A stretch of DNA of 47,500 bases from Halisarca cf. caerulea. Its lineage: Eukaryota; Porifera; Demospongiae; Chondrillida; Halisarcidae. Below the pieces are notes generated by a model. It saw only the letters and a list, made by a program, of their open reading frames with translations. It searched no databases and was not told the DNA's origin. Shown one piece after another: positions 32,048 to 46,742 of this stretch; within the stretch, counting starts at the first letter, position 1, and every line of letters begins with the position of its first letter. Location: the NCBI GenBank assembly GCA_963170055.1, contig CAUJGJ010000313.1:6077479-6124978 (forward strand), read 5' to 3'. The translations under genes and the position numbers were made by a program.

Positions 32048-34414
32048 TTGTGTTTCTTTCACACCTCCTACCCGAGATATGATGGCAGGAATCAGCGAAG
32101 AGGGGTTCTTGATTGCAAGCTGTGTAAGAGGATGCTATGTATACAAATACATGGCATGCTATACATGTATAGCTAGTTAGAGATCTGTGCCAGAGAAAGC
32201 AATAATCCCCATGTACTCGGTAGTGCTGAAGATCAGGGAGATGGTGTAGGTTACGTTCCTGAAGATCTCAAGAATCCATATTTCTTGCTCTTAGAGTACA
32301 GCGGCAAGAAGTACCTGAGCAGTGGCATCTCCAGCAGTGGGAGAAACAATTACAAAATGTGTTGTGATGTCATTGTCCATTGAATGTATTTGTGATATAA
32401 ATCTACATGATTTTAAGCCATTCATGAAAAAATTAAAGCGAAAATTAACCTTATGAAAATTTCCCACTGTATGGTAGATACAGATATAGTACCCTAGGCT
32501 TTCTTTCCAAACAAAATGGTCATGTATAATAGTTTTTCAGCTGTAAAGATACAGTACTATAACTATTTTAGTCATTCCATGTTAGTACTACTCTATCCCC
32601 AATAGGAGTTACTGTAGTCTGGTTGTATGGATGGTAGTTTGACACTGACATTAGATGAAGGTGCTATAATAGTCTGTTTTGAGCTATTAGAGAGGTTTAG
32701 CATAGTGTTTCAAAGCAAAGTAGTAAGCTGATAGGTATGTTTAAAATTTAGTATGCTTTCATTTTATCAACGTCAAATACTATATGGAATGTTATGGTGA
32801 TACAGAACACCGCCAAAGATTTTCGCAACATTTTGGCGATTGTGAGGGAGATTAGGACTACAAAGACGTTCTTATACTATCAAAAATGGAACACCAGGCT
32901 GAAAAGCAGCAGTTAGAGGAGCAACGGAGAGAGCGTCACCACATGTGTGACATATATACAATTGTGTTATTGTGGGACCAGTGACTGTCTGTCTGGTTCC
33001 ATATAGGGGCACTCCCAATATGTATGCATTGTGTACATAAGTACTGTGGCTTCACAAGTTTGAACTTTCAGGTTTCCTTTGCTTTAATACTATTTTGTGT
33101 ACCGTATAGCCACATCTATTTGCAGCTGGTACAGATACTTGTCCTAGCTTAGATTGAAGAAAAACTTCAGTGGTATGGTCATTTTCCAATGATGACAGGG
33201 ACCAGAAAACATGGCTGTAACTTTGTGTGTATGGCCTAATAAACATACACGTCATTCTTGCAGTATGCATTCCTAAAATGGGTGTAAAGGGTAACTATTG
33301 CTATTGTCAGCCATTTTATCAGTATATGTGTCATGGTGCGGGGGCGAAAGTTGGGTGAATCAAAGAGTACCGCGGGCTTACATCCATGATGTAGCACAGG
33401 TCAAGGGACTTGTCAATCTCCTGCCAGCCAAAACCCATTCATGCCTCATTAATTAGTAGTTGTCAATTGTCACATTTTGCAGTGTTTTGCAGCATAAAGT
33501 GCCAATTAATTGACCTCGGGCTGCACCTTCGGTCAATTAATTAGCACTTTATGGCTGCTGTAGCACACCAAGGCAGGATACAACTATTACATAGATACCA
33601 TTAGTAGAAACTGAAAAATATGTTCATGATATTTATATTCGCAATCACAACCCACTAGTGAAAGTTTGTGTTTGACTGTGAAAATTTTGCTATATTATGG
33701 AGTACGGTAGTACTCCATATGTAGGATTGACACCGAAAAAACATGGCTGCCATAAATTAGCGCAAATTTTGTTTTCGTCCGAAAACTAACGACACAGTAC
33801 AGTTAGAAGCATTTAGAAGTGATATTGGTGCCTTTTGACACACTAGCTATAAGATGAAGTGGTTAAAACCCTTCGTAGGCCAATTTCTTTGAAGAACTTT
33901 GAAATTTTAGATGAAAATGCATGGCTACGCAACACCAGTACATTTTAAGATTCTTCTTCTTCTTCTTCTTCTTATTCTTCTCGTTGTTTTTTCGAACTGG
34001 GCTACAGGTCGCCACGAAGGGTCCAGAGGTCTCATCTTTCACCAATGAGCTCCGATTGTTAGCGCGAAGTGCCTTTTGTAGGTTTTGAAGCAATGCCTAC
34101 ACTTCTAAAGCGAGAAAAAAATTAATAGGCAAATTCCATACATTCGCCGGATCAGCCATTTTCGGACTAGTGAAATGGCTACGTGAGACTAGACGTACGC
34201 GTACGTACACAAGGCCTGTACTTCGATGATCGTCGACTTCAGCGCTCTTTTTGTTTGAGCATTTGTTTCTACATGGGTACATCAATTGATTTTAGTCAGG
34301 TAACTCCATAGATTCTAGTTTCTTTATCTTACAAGATTTGATCGTGTTCCTTCTCAATTGCAGTGGAAAACTATTCAAGCAACCGTTTCGCTATAAAAGG
34401 AAAAACTGCACGAA
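31800..34414. other. Non-coding stretch with remnants
   Basis: I see no convincing exon. Contents: AT microsatellites (31790-31810, 32003-32047), a MITE remnant end near 32440-32475, a palindrome at 33488-33571 (GCAGCATAAAGTG / CACTTTATGGCTGC around TCAATTAATT) and a (TTC)n run at 33954-33975. Confidence 0.6.
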
Positions 34415-34981
34415 CAAGGGTGTATAAAAACCATTTAAAAATGATAAAAGGATGTAGGATTGACACAGGATCGTGCAAAAGGCATTATCAAAAAAGGATC
34501 CTCCAAAAATACTTGGAACAAGGGTAAGTTGCAAAACCGGTAGAGGGTTAGGTGGGCAAAGGGCAAGACAGACATAGGGCTAGACGAGCATAGGGCTACA
34601 CATACATGAGGCTAGACGGGTATAAGGCTAGACAGAGTTTAGTTGGATTGAGTGCACACTGTGCAAATTCCTACATCCCACAGCACATATGTACTGTATA
34701 ATGTGCTGCACGTGCGGGATGTAGGAATTTGCACAGTGTGCACTCAATCCAACTAAACTCTGTCTAGTCCTATACCCGTCTAGCCTCATGTATGTGTAGC
34801 CCTATGCTCGTCTAGCCCTATGTCTGTCTTGCCCTTTGCCCACCTAACCCTCTACCGGTTTTACAACTTACCCTTGTTCCAAGTGTTTTTGGAGGACCTT
34901 GTTTTTGATAATGCCTTTTGCACGATCCTGTGTCAATCCTACATCCTTTTACCATTTTTAAATGGTTTTTATGCACCCTTG
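34415..34981. mobile_element. 567-bp fold-back element, copy 1 (intact)
   Basis: Two arms of about 265 bp in inverted orientation. The outer ends are CAAGGGTGTATAAAAACCAT and, read inward, CAAGGGTGCATAAAAACCAT. The arms contain GCTAGACGAGCATAGGGCTA and the loop-proximal GCAAATTCCTACATCCC. Only a 30-40 bp loop separates them (near 34685-34715). No ORF. Confidence 0.9.
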
Positions 34982-35923
34982 CAATAGTAGAAAGGGCTAA
35001 TTCAGGATTAATAATTTATGTTAAAGTACAATGTATCTGCTTCAAGGTATATATGCTGGGATTATACACTGGAAGGTTAGTGTGAACATGGTGAATGGTG
35101 ATCTAACTACAGAAGCCAAGTACACACACAGTTGGCCTCACTGTGTTAAAACACACCTCAGAGACAGGGGCACGGCAGTCCTCTCTTTGAGTAACAGTGG
35201 AGGGAGCTGTACTCCTAGCTTGGCGAACAGCTAGTTCTTTGTTACCCTCTAGGTATTGTGTTTCTTGCTCAAACTAAAAAAGTAGCAAACAAAACTCAGA
35301 TGAATTCATACACATGCACATAAATGCTGTGAAAAATACATAATGCATGTGTGTGCAGAATAACATAACCAAACATACAGTATTAAAATACACTGTCAAA
35401 CAGAATAATGCTTTACTGAATGTCATAAGTGTATTACTATCTATGGAATATATGCTCTTTTACAGTGGGAAATTGTCATACACCACAATTTTTTGCCCAT
35501 GTAACCAACTTTAGGGGAACATAAATACTTGTGATCATCTTACTACACCATAAGTACTAGATTATTACTATTGTGCATACTGATAAAATGTTGGTGTGAA
35601 ACCCACTTGCAAAATCCATGAATGTGTATACACTTATACAGGCCACAAAAATTTCCCATATAAGGTACGTACGTACGTATAAAGGACACTTTGGGACAGT
35701 CTTTTTGTCCTTTGTATGGAGGTTACCCTCTTAGGGAGGTCCAAAATGTATTGAAACTATTGGGAGAAAATATCTTGGGACCTCCTTTGTAGAGAGGCTA
35801 TCCATATTTCAGAGCATCCACTATTGGAGATTTCACTGTATATTTATACTAGAAAGAAACACAAATCCCATAGTATACAGCAATCCTTGATCAGTATAAT
35901 ATGTGTCCTTATGTGTGTGCGTG

Positions 35924-35996
<73 letters not shown>

Positions 35997-36445
35997 ATTG
36001 CATGATGTGAGCATTTTGCCAGGGTTTCATTTGAGGAGTGGGGAAGGGAATTTATTCTGCTTCCCCTGAAACCTCCCATTGAAAGTTTGCTCTATAGCAA
36101 TATGGATGATTGTAAAGAAGACTTATCTACTGAAGTAACTCAAACCCATAAGCTATTGCCATACCCTGCCATCGCATCTGTCCCTTAACATTTTTTGAAC
36201 TCTACCAATCATTTACGCTCAAAATCATGTACACACCATGCGTGATAGTTCAAAGAATACAAACAAATTACCGTATTCCGCTGATGATCATTAGACCTGT
36301 TTCTCATATTACTCAATTCCTATGTAAGATAAATAGATTCTGAAACACAATTTGTCCATATACAAATGCATAATATGCAGAATAGTCACACCCAATTGTA
36401 AAGATAACAGTACTGTATATAGCTCATTGTAGTGTACACACACAT

Positions 36446-36540
<95 letters not shown>
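34982..36540. other. Non-coding stretch
   Basis: No exon recognised. Holds a degenerate MITE right end (about 35680-35838, ...GAGATTTCACTGTA), a (GT)n tract at 35918-35993 and a (CA)n tract at 36432-36534. Confidence 0.6.
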
Positions 36541-36542
<2 letters not shown>

Positions 36543-36723
36543 GTGGAACCTCTCTATAACGGACACTCCGGGACCTAAGAAATGGTTTGTTATACACAGG
36601 TTTCCGGTTTCCACTCTTTAGAGGTTATTTCACATGTGTAACAATCTAAAGGGACCAACAAAACAGTCTATATGTCAGAGAGGTTTTTGCTATTCAGGGA
36701 GTTTGTTATAAGAGGTTCTACTG
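36541..36723. mobile_element. MITE (TAGTGGAACC...GGTTCTACTG)
   Basis: Ends AGTGGAACCTCTCTATAACG and ...TTATAAGAGGTTCTACTG. Same group as 9163 and 37713. Confidence 0.8.
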
Positions 36724-36739
36724 TATATACAGTATATAA

Positions 36740-36849
36740 TATACAATTATATATATACATATATATACATACATACATACATGCATGCATGCATGCATGC
36801 ATACATACATACATACATACATACATACATACATACATACATACATACA

Positions 36850-36946
<97 letters not shown>
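36740..36946. repeat. Compound (CATA)n (CATG)n (AT)n repeat
   Basis: CATA, four CATG units, CATA again, then about 60 bp of AT. Confidence 0.95.
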
Positions 36947-36947
<1 letters not shown>

Positions 36948-37143
36948 TGCTGTGGTAATGGTAATTTGTAATTGTAATTAATTGTAATTAAGTAAACATT
37001 TGCCAGTAATGGTAATGTAATTGTAATGGAGCTGTTTCAGTCTCAGAATAGTTGTAATAGTAATTCGTATTCTTTTGTTACTTAGATCAAATTAAACAAT
37101 TACTATGCAACTACAGTGATGGATATTTCTTATACCTGTGGAT

Positions 37144-37352
37144 ATACCGTATATCCGGAAATATTGGCGATCATTAAATTTGGCGATTTGTGCAAGATCA
37201 GGCTGTATATTAATATTGGTGAAAATTAAATTTGGTGACAAAGCATAGTAAGTAGGTTTATGTAAATTTAGGGATAGAAATTTGGCAATTTTGATCCTAA
37301 ATGCCAAACCACCAAATTAAAAATGTCGCCAATATTTCCGGATATACGGTAT
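37144..37352. mobile_element. 209-bp MITE with near-perfect TIRs
   Basis: ATACCGTATATCCGGAAATA at the left and its exact complement at the right, extending over about 27 bp (…TTGGCGA). The inner parts repeat AAATTTGGCGA motifs. Flanked by A/T. Confidence 0.9.
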
Positions 37353-37712
37353 TGCTCAAGTGGAGATTTATGTTAGTTTGATGCTACTCCATGTGCTACA
37401 ATTAATCAGTGACTTGGTAAAGTGGCAAAATGGCATCAGTCGCATTCTCTAAGCATTGAAATAAGAAATCTCGGTAAGGTATAGTAACTTTTACACACAT
37501 CCAGAAACAAATCTGTAATTAGTAATTGTAATGGTAATTGTAGAAATGTAGTTGCAATGGCAATTGATTCCTTCAGTGGAGATCTGTAGTGGTAATGGTA
37601 ACTGTTGTAATACTCTGATAATTGCAATGGTAATTACAATACCACTGCAATGGCCAAAACACTGATATATATATATATATATATATATATAGACTGTTTC
37701 ACTACATACATA

Positions 37713-37880
37713 CAGTAAAACCTTTGTAATTTGACATCTCAACAATTCGATAATATATACTCTAATCTGACCGAGGTGTATAATATATTATACAAAGAGT
37801 TACTCCGTTATCCAACAACCTCATAATCTGACATTTTTCAAGTCCCATTGCACGAGTGTCAGATTAGAGAGGTTCCACTG
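37713..37880. mobile_element. MITE with TA target
   Basis: CAGTAAAACCTTTGTAATTT ... AGATTAGAGAGGTTCCACTG, flanked by TA. Confidence 0.75.
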
Positions 37881-38110
37881 TATATAATATATACATACAT
37901 ATTACATGCATTCTCAGTTTTAAAAGTACATACAGACCTGTGCATATGAAGCACATAATATACTTGGAAATACACAGTGTATACTAAGCATGAACACAGT
38001 TACAATGGGTTGCATATGCGCGGCCACAACTACAATTACGCACATTACGAGAGAGGACAAGAACTGATGAAAGCAATACACATGTACTGGAATGCATAAG
38101 ACAAACATAC

Positions 38111-40873
38111 TTGATTTCCATTACTTGACGTGGTGTTTCGTCTTCTGTGTAGTACATATACAACCACACATATTACAGCTATTATTATTCCTGCTATCAG
38201 TAAAACTCCTATAATTGGTATCACAACAGCTAGAATAGTAGTATTAGTGAGGTCAATAGGGCTGGTTCCATTGTGACCTGTATAAAAGAATATACCACAA
38301 GAAAAGTGTTATACTATGTAATTCACAAAGTCATATTACTAACAACCACATGCAAGAAATGTTTTGTGCAAAGAATTGCACTTAATAGAACATATATGCA
38401 ATCACACAAAGTGTTGCTTTATTATTTTCATGAACAAAATGAGACTATACTGTATACATACACATCTATACATTGTTAGCACCAGCATGCATGTCATTGA
38501 ATGCTAATATAAGTACTAAAGGGTGTATAAATAGCAATAAAAATGTAGGATTAGGCACAGGACTGCATGTGCAAAAAGGCTTACTAAAAAAGGATTCTTC
38601 AAAAACACTACAGGAGCAAGGGTAAGTTGTGGAACAGGCACAGGGCCAGGTACAAAGGGCAAGAAGGGCATAGGGCTAGGTGAGCATAGAGCTAGACGAG
38701 CATAGGGCTACACATACATGAGGCTAGATGGGTATAGGGCTTGACAGAGTTTAGTTGGACTGAGTACACACACTGTGCAAATTCCTACATCCCGCAAATA
38801 TGTACAGTCACACCTGGTGTATCCGAAAACTTCATTTATCCGACACTCTGCTGTGAATCACCATCACCACTCTGTGAACTATTTACCCTGATTTATCCAA
38901 CACCTGGTTTATCCGACACATTTTATGAGGAACAAACGTGGTCGATAAACCAGGGCCCACTGTATATGCTAGGGGATGTAGGAATTTGCACAGTGTGCAC
39001 TCAGTCCACCTAAACTGTCTAGCTCTATATCCATCTACCCTAATGTATGTATATATATAGCCCTATGCTTGTCTTGCCCTATGCCCATGCATCTCGCCCT
39101 TTGCCCCACCTAGCTTTGTGATAGTTTCCCATCTTACCCTTGCTCCCAATGTTTTCGGAGGATGCTTTTTTTGATAAAGTTTTCATGTGCAAACATCATA
39201 CACAATGTGTATGACCATAGAATCTCCAATATTGTATATAGTAAAGACACTCAATTTAAAGGTTTCTGTTGATTCCACAGCACCCATGCCTCATTGAATA
39301 ATCATTAAAATCAAAATGGCTTCCATTGGTTGATACACTTTCAACTTGGACTTCGATTGTAATATCCACTTTGTGCAAAACAAAATAGCTAATACTGACG
39401 ATGGTGCTGGGTGACTTACTATTAAGACACAATATGCAATAATTTAAAAGTAACGTTCAAACTTTAAGGCTCAGTTCTGATACAATTTTCTGAGTATCTA
39501 GGCAATGTTAAATTTCAAAATTGTTGAGGTTGCCAAAAGGGGGGCTCAAACGACCCCATAAAATCGAACCATGCATGGTAGATCCTCCATTGTACCATCT
39601 TGTGGACTACACTATAGTGCACAGCATACACACATACAAATGCAAACAAAGAATAATGACTCAGTGTTTTGGCCCCTACCCCTTATGAGCTTGCACTCTT
39701 GTCTTTTTTAATTTAGTCACTGTCCTCAATAAAATATTGATCATAATACTGCCAATCATACCCACAGACGAACTAGCAAGATGCAATAGGCTTCAATAAA
39801 GTTTGAAAAAGTTTCCTTAATGTCAGGATTTTGTACAATATCAACAGATCAACGTGCCACTGATTTGAATGCTACTGTATGCACTCCTGATGGATTGGGG
39901 GTGTTACTGTAGGCACAAAATCAACAACTGTAAAGAACAGCCATATTTTCAATACACATGTACATGTAGGTGGAATGCAATATGTATGTATTAAATACAT
40001 TCTCTCGTTCTGTGTGAAACAACCAAATGAAGTGCACTGGTTATTTCTATGTAGTAAGGCCAAGCCTAGTCTTGTTCCCAGACCCACTTTCCCCCATCAT
40101 TTTATTTCGGGTGAAAAGGTGTGCCCGGTAAAAATCTCCATAATTCTTGGTTATGGATTGCAAAATACCACATGCATGTCACGCAAATCGTTCTAGGCCT
40201 AGAAGACTTCTGTGAAGGCTAAACAATTTTGATCAAAGTAGTGACAATGTGGTTCTTATCAAGACATTGACGCACTAATGGATTTAAATGACAACCTTTC
40301 ACTGAGTGTGTTAAATCGTTTCTGCGCTCCAAGGATTTCTTAAAACGATTGTTCAGACTTTTCTGAAGCCATCTGCTTTTCATTCATGGCTGAAAAACAG
40401 TGCTGTTTCTGCTTGGGCCTGCATGGCCAAGTGGAAATTCGTATAGGTGCAACTTATCTGTTCTACTCCTAGTTAATGATGGTAATGGCTTGGTGGCAAC
40501 GCTAAGTTTCCCTTGGAGAGTCTTGTTCGCGATGCTTGCAACTACCTTAGAAACACAATATGTGTGTGGACAATGTCCAAATAAGAGAGGTAGTAAATGA
40601 TGCTTTTCTGTGTCTGTAGCTTTCTCAAGCAGTTCCACCAAGAGTTGGTCGTGAGGTGAAAAATGACTTTCTCATTAATATTTGTGATCCTTCAATCTGC
40701 TTGGTTTCAGCAGATTTGCAGATTCTAACCAAGAATTATGGAGATAGGTATATACCAGGCACACCTTTTCGCCCGGAATAAAATGGCGGGCAGAAGTGGG
40801 TCTGGGAACAAGACTAGGCCAAGCCCTGTAAGAGTAGTATTGATCTGAGATGGAAATCACATCTTGCTTGCAT

Positions 40874-40927
<54 letters not shown>

Positions 40928-43548
40928 CGTGTGTGTGCGTGTGTGTGTGTGCGTGTGTGTGTACGTACGTGTGTGTGTGTGTGTGTGTGTGTGTGCATGC
41001 GTGCGTGCGTGTGTGTAGGTGTTTGTGTGTGTGTAGGTGTTTGTGTTATGTTTAGTACTAAGTCTTGAACACAGATGCAATTTCATATAATGCAATTATA
41101 TATAATATACACATATTGTTGTTACCTTGTGAAAAAATTTCGCATTGTTCTTCACTTTTCATTGTATCATTTGTTGTAGGTATTGCAGTAACACAAACAT
41201 TATATAAACCATCCCCTTCCAAATAGAGAGTCATGTTCGTCTCATTGACTGTCTGAGAAAAGACTGTGCTGCTGCCTTTCTTCATCCATGTCACGTTAAA
41301 ATAAAACACTAAGCTATCCAAGCAATAGTCACTATGCACCCAGGACAGGACAGATGAAGTTGAATTCCACGTAACATTCTCTGGTGACTTTGGTTTGTCT
41401 AATGAAATATTAAGGAATGATTGACACTATAGGCAAGTATATCTATTAATACATAAGTGTGGGCAAACATGCATAGTTACGTATTGTATATATATGCAGT
41501 TTAATACTGCGTATATGGAACAAGTTACAGGTGTCACCCATATATGTAATATATACAGACAGTCCCTTGTGATCAGACGGGCACTCTGCCTCCCAAACCT
41601 CTCCTTTACAGAAGGATCAAAGAGTTTTAGTTTGATTAGTACATAAGAGTAGACAAATGGTCATTGATTTACAGGTTACAATACAATCAATAGGTAAAGC
41701 GTGTTACATGCTTGATCTATTGTTATATAGTCTGGTACCCAGCCCCACTTCCGCCCACCATTTGGGGCTGGGTACAAGACTACCTTATTGTGGGCTGAAA
41801 ACTCTTGCAGATTCATTGAATTATGATGGAAACATAATACAAACAATTTTATCCTTTCAAACATTAATTAGGCCAGGCTCTTGTACAATTACTTCAGATG
41901 ACCATGAAACAAATACCGTATGTACTTGAATTTCCGCAGGGTGTATTTCACGGATTTTGAGTTTTAGCAATTTTTGCATTTTAATGGTCGCAAATGGCCA
42001 TGTTTTGCCATGGGCTTCCAATCCATGAATACAAAATCATGTGAAAATTAAAGCGTATACGGTATATAGTAGTTGCTAAGTGTTTTATCTCTTGTGGTTT
42101 ACATTCATAATGTGTGCATGTGGGCCGTCTTAATCACATAATGCCCTGAGGAACACCTAGAGAGGAATGCTGGTGTAAAATCTCTAACACTACATAACAT
42201 TACGATGTGATATATGTAGTTTTAATTGATACTGTAAAATAGCTGGATACATGTACATATAATTTTACCTGATTTCAAGTGTATATGCATGTGTTTAACA
42301 GATGTCCACTAAATATACATGCATACATACCTAGGGCAGACCTGGTTTTGTATTTTACGGAGTATAAGTTGCACATGCAAAGGTTTTGAACAGCACTATG
42401 AAGTCACACTTCATATTTTGCCACTGAAATTTAGCCATCAAAACTGTAACTTATACCCAGTAAAATACAGTAGTCATTTTCATAGTATATAACCCCCTAA
42501 CCCTGTAAGCACTCTAGAGTGTCTATGGTGTAAGCAATTGTTCTGGTGCACATTGTCACCTGTAAGGCTTCAAGATTCGTTAATTAATAAGCGTCCTCTG
42601 TCTTAAAATGGCTGACAATTAGCGAAGTGCAACGTTCATTTTGTATAATACAAGGATGCAAAGGTTAGAAATAGCTTTAAGCCTTTCTGGATGCTACAGA
42701 TATTCATGGTGATAGCTTTAATGTGAATCTGATTCAATATCGTCTGAATTGTTAGCTGTGTGTCTATACCTCTGCCTAATCTTACTACTTTGGTGAAACT
42801 CAGTTTTCTGAGTTTTAATTTAAGGGCTCTATTTTGTTCCTTGGGTTTGTGTCTTAGGGCGGTGCCTAGGCACCCCAGGCACCACCCTGGATCCGCTTCT
42901 GGTTAGGTAGACATATATGGGCTGCATATCAGGATATTTTAACATCCATGCAATTATCCAAGACAAACATTACTTATATACACACGTGCATAGTTGACTG
43001 TACTGAAAAGAGGGGAAATGTTGCTACAGTACAAACTTATAAGGACGAATTAGAAACATTATATTGAAAGCCCTCCACCCTTAGCTGAGAAATACAGAGA
43101 AGCAATGTAATATTACACCCAGATAGTGCTGGCACAATTAGTCTGTACCTAGTGGTTCAACAGAGTGTGTCTCCCCTTCAATTTTTGTCCCATCCATCAG
43201 CCTGATGCCACAGCTGTAGTTTCCAATTGTGAAAGCAGTGACATTGATGTACAGTTCTGTGCCATTGACAGATCTGGTGAAATTTACACCCGTTGCCAAC
43301 TCTCCATCAAGAGACCAGTATACCTCATCTATTTTGTTTGTGTGTTCCTCAGAGATCAAGCAGGTTATGGTAAAATTCCTGTTCAAGCAGGGATCAGTGT
43401 AGCAGATGGCTTGAGGTTTTCCTTAAAGAGGACACAAAGAAATGATTCAGTGTTATCACCCTTTAGATACAGGCTCCAAGTTTGTGTATACATACATGCG
43501 TTTTGTGTGTGTGCATGCACGCATGTGTGTGTGAGGGTGTGAATGTAT

Positions 43549-43625
<77 letters not shown>

Positions 43626-45517
43626 TGCGTGCATGCGTGTGTGCGTGTTTTTTTGTACAGTCATGCATTCATGTATCATACAAATACTTACTCACCAGAT
43701 TCCACACTTTCTGTAACTGCACTACTATATACATGAGCATTGTTTAAAGTCACCAAACTTTGTACCCCAATATCATAAGTACCAGGTGTGACATCAGTGA
43801 TGGTGTACTCAGGTATTGTTGTATAGTTGCCACCACTCAATGTCCCATTGGAAGTTTTATTCCAGAACACATAGTAGCTCAGTAAATCTTGATTACAAGA
43901 TATCATGGATTGAAACCATTTCACAGTTATACTGGAATTCAGGCAAATGATTATTTTGAGTCTAACACTCTCTGGTTCTGTTGGGGAGAAGGAAGGGAAT
44001 CAATAAACATTGCACCCTGATGCATACTGTACACATGCACTCTATGTATATGCATGACAGCCCTGTGCTATGACTCCAATTACATGTATAGGCATGTCAT
44101 GTTTTGCTACTATAGTCTAAAGGTTTGAATATAGGCACAGTTTTCTCCTGACACATTGCGAAAGGCTCATAGCTGGGATTTTCCATTCCATGCCACTTCA
44201 TAGAATTGTTGCGGATGCTGGGGATGATGGTGGTTGCATAAGGTTGCAGAGGTTGGGTTGTTTTTAGAATCTACCAGAAGACAGAAATATGAAGTAGCTG
44301 AAGCAATATTCAATTATAGTCATATACATAATGATACACATATAATATCATGAATATACAGTAGATTCCCTAATCTTTTGGCAGAGCAAATTTCAGGTCC
44401 AGGTCTGGTCATCAATTAGACATACATATTAAAAATGAAAAGCATGACCAAATGTAGACAACAACAAATTCCGACAACAAATGACATACTAAATGTCGTC
44501 TATATGTGAAGTGAACGGGGATACTATTTTATCCACTAGGACAAACAATTAAAATGCTTCCTTAGTGAACAGGATCTTACTAGCTGTAGTCATAGACGAC
44601 AAATTAATTTATCCACAAAAATATATGATCCAAAAAATGAGCCTAGTTGTGAAATTTGTAATAGTTATTGTATGATCGACTGTACATTGGTGTATTTAAT
44701 GCTTGAGTTTCCGAGGGCGTGCAGTGCCCTAGAGGCGAGTGCAATAAAGAGCCAATGCATAGTTGGTCATACAATAACTTACTTGTTGAGGGCGCTTAAC
44801 TTGTTTTTTCAATTAGTCTGTGTGAGGTGTTTCGTGTCACATTGAGAGGTGTCTTTAAGTAGTGTCACATTGAGAGGTGTCTTTAAGTAGCTGCGCTATA
44901 TTTGTGTATGGCGAGCAAATGTACACTATTTTGCTTTGATGTTCGCAGCATCATAAATGTATTATTGTAGTACATACCAAGAACAGAATGAGGATGCAAG
45001 CTCATCTTGGATTGTTTACATTAACAAACCACGAAGGTCAACAATCTGCAACTCAGCAACCACTGCAATAACATTGAGCCACTGGTATATACCTGCAACT
45101 GATCCCCACATTACACTCACTCAAAGGTCTCAGGTCATGTGCACTTCCTGTGACGGTAGTCCCTGTTGCAAACTCAACACTGCAATAGTAGACTTCACTC
45201 TCTTCAGACACTACATCACTTGTGTTGTGGATCTCCAGAGTAGTGGAGCTGGTGGTGTACCGGATGTCACTGCCTGTGATGGGTAGTTTTTCCTCCCCAG
45301 CCCTCCAGATGAGCTGACCACTGTAGTCATATTCACAGACCAGTACATATGACCTCCCAAAACATGGCTCATCACTCAATCCATACACTGCTGGGAGACC
45401 TGGATAAGACAACAGGGACATACACAGTGACACACATTAAATCAGCAAGTACACACACACATACATGCACATGCATATACACACGTACATGCACACATAC
45501 ACAAGCACATGTGCGTG

Positions 45518-45551
<34 letters not shown>

Positions 45552-46042
45552 CACACACTCATGCACGCACTCACGCATGCACGAACACATGTACGCACAC
45601 ACGCATGCACACATGCACGCACGCACACACACACACGCACGCACACATGCACGTACGCACGCATGCACGGACGCACACACAAGACCTATAAGACCTATGC
45701 ACAAGGCACCCCACACATGCACCCTGGCAACTAGAGGCCAGCAGCAAGTTTATTCCTACTCACCTACAGTAATCTGTAATTTGACCTCAGCCATCCCATC
45801 ACTGCCAATAGCTCAATTCTCACGCTGAAAGTCTGTCTAGTAACTGTTACCATGATCATTGACCTTGTCTCAACTGTATGCACCTTTCTGCTGGACCACC
45901 ACTACCACCAGTACTCTCCAATATTATGATGTAGTGAAAATTGCTGTTCTCAAAATATTGTGTCAGGTGACCTTCGTACAGCATTATGCTAGTATCTTTG
46001 GATATTATGCATATGACAACTTTAACTAGATAACAATATAAC

Positions 46043-46090
<48 letters not shown>

Positions 46091-46489
46091 TTATTAATAT
46101 TATTATTATTATTATTATGCCACGCGTGCACTGAGACACTAGGGAACACAACCCTATGAAATACAGCAAACAACAAATTGTGTAAATACAAAACTTCAAG
46201 AAAGTTCAAACATAATGTTGTGTCAGTAGCTAAAATCTAGTCTCGTAAGCATTCACAATCATCTTTATGATGATAGGGTTCTTACAAACCATGTGCATAT
46301 ATATACTGGCAATGATTCGAGGTGGTACAATTGGGCTGAGGATTGAGTCAGGATGATGGAGAGGAGAATCAAGAGAAATTAAGGAAAATCTGTCAATCCT
46401 GTAAATGCCAATGAAATTGAAGATGTATTAGCTAATCAGATGCAGTACATTAAATCTGTGGAGATAATCTGTTCTTAATTGAATCATCA

Positions 46490-46520
<31 letters not shown>

Positions 46521-46656
46521 AAAAATAATAATAATAATATATATATTTAACTCAGTTGCAATCCTAGGTTCTATTAACAATCAGTCTTTTGTTCAGTAAT
46601 TTTCTTTTCCTTTACTTTGCCCTTTGGGCATGTTTTGTTTGTTTGCTGTTGTCATG

Positions 46657-46742
<86 letters not shown>

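Noticed and set aside
34119..34178. Minus-strand ATG in good context (MADPANVWNLPINFF...) as a first exon
   Set aside because: The donor (GAA|GTGTAG) is poor and no following exon could be tied to it. It remains a conceivable separate start for the 28-kb exons.
40384..40641. Minus-strand 85-codon frame as a transposase
   Set aside because: No catalytic or zinc-finger motif recognised; too short.
44097..44271. Exon-like segment after CTTCTGGTAG with a tail-like frame, and an NPSY motif in an overlapping frame
   Set aside because: The two attractive frames are different frames broken by stops, the segment does not keep the 1-1 phase pattern, and no transcript link is evident.
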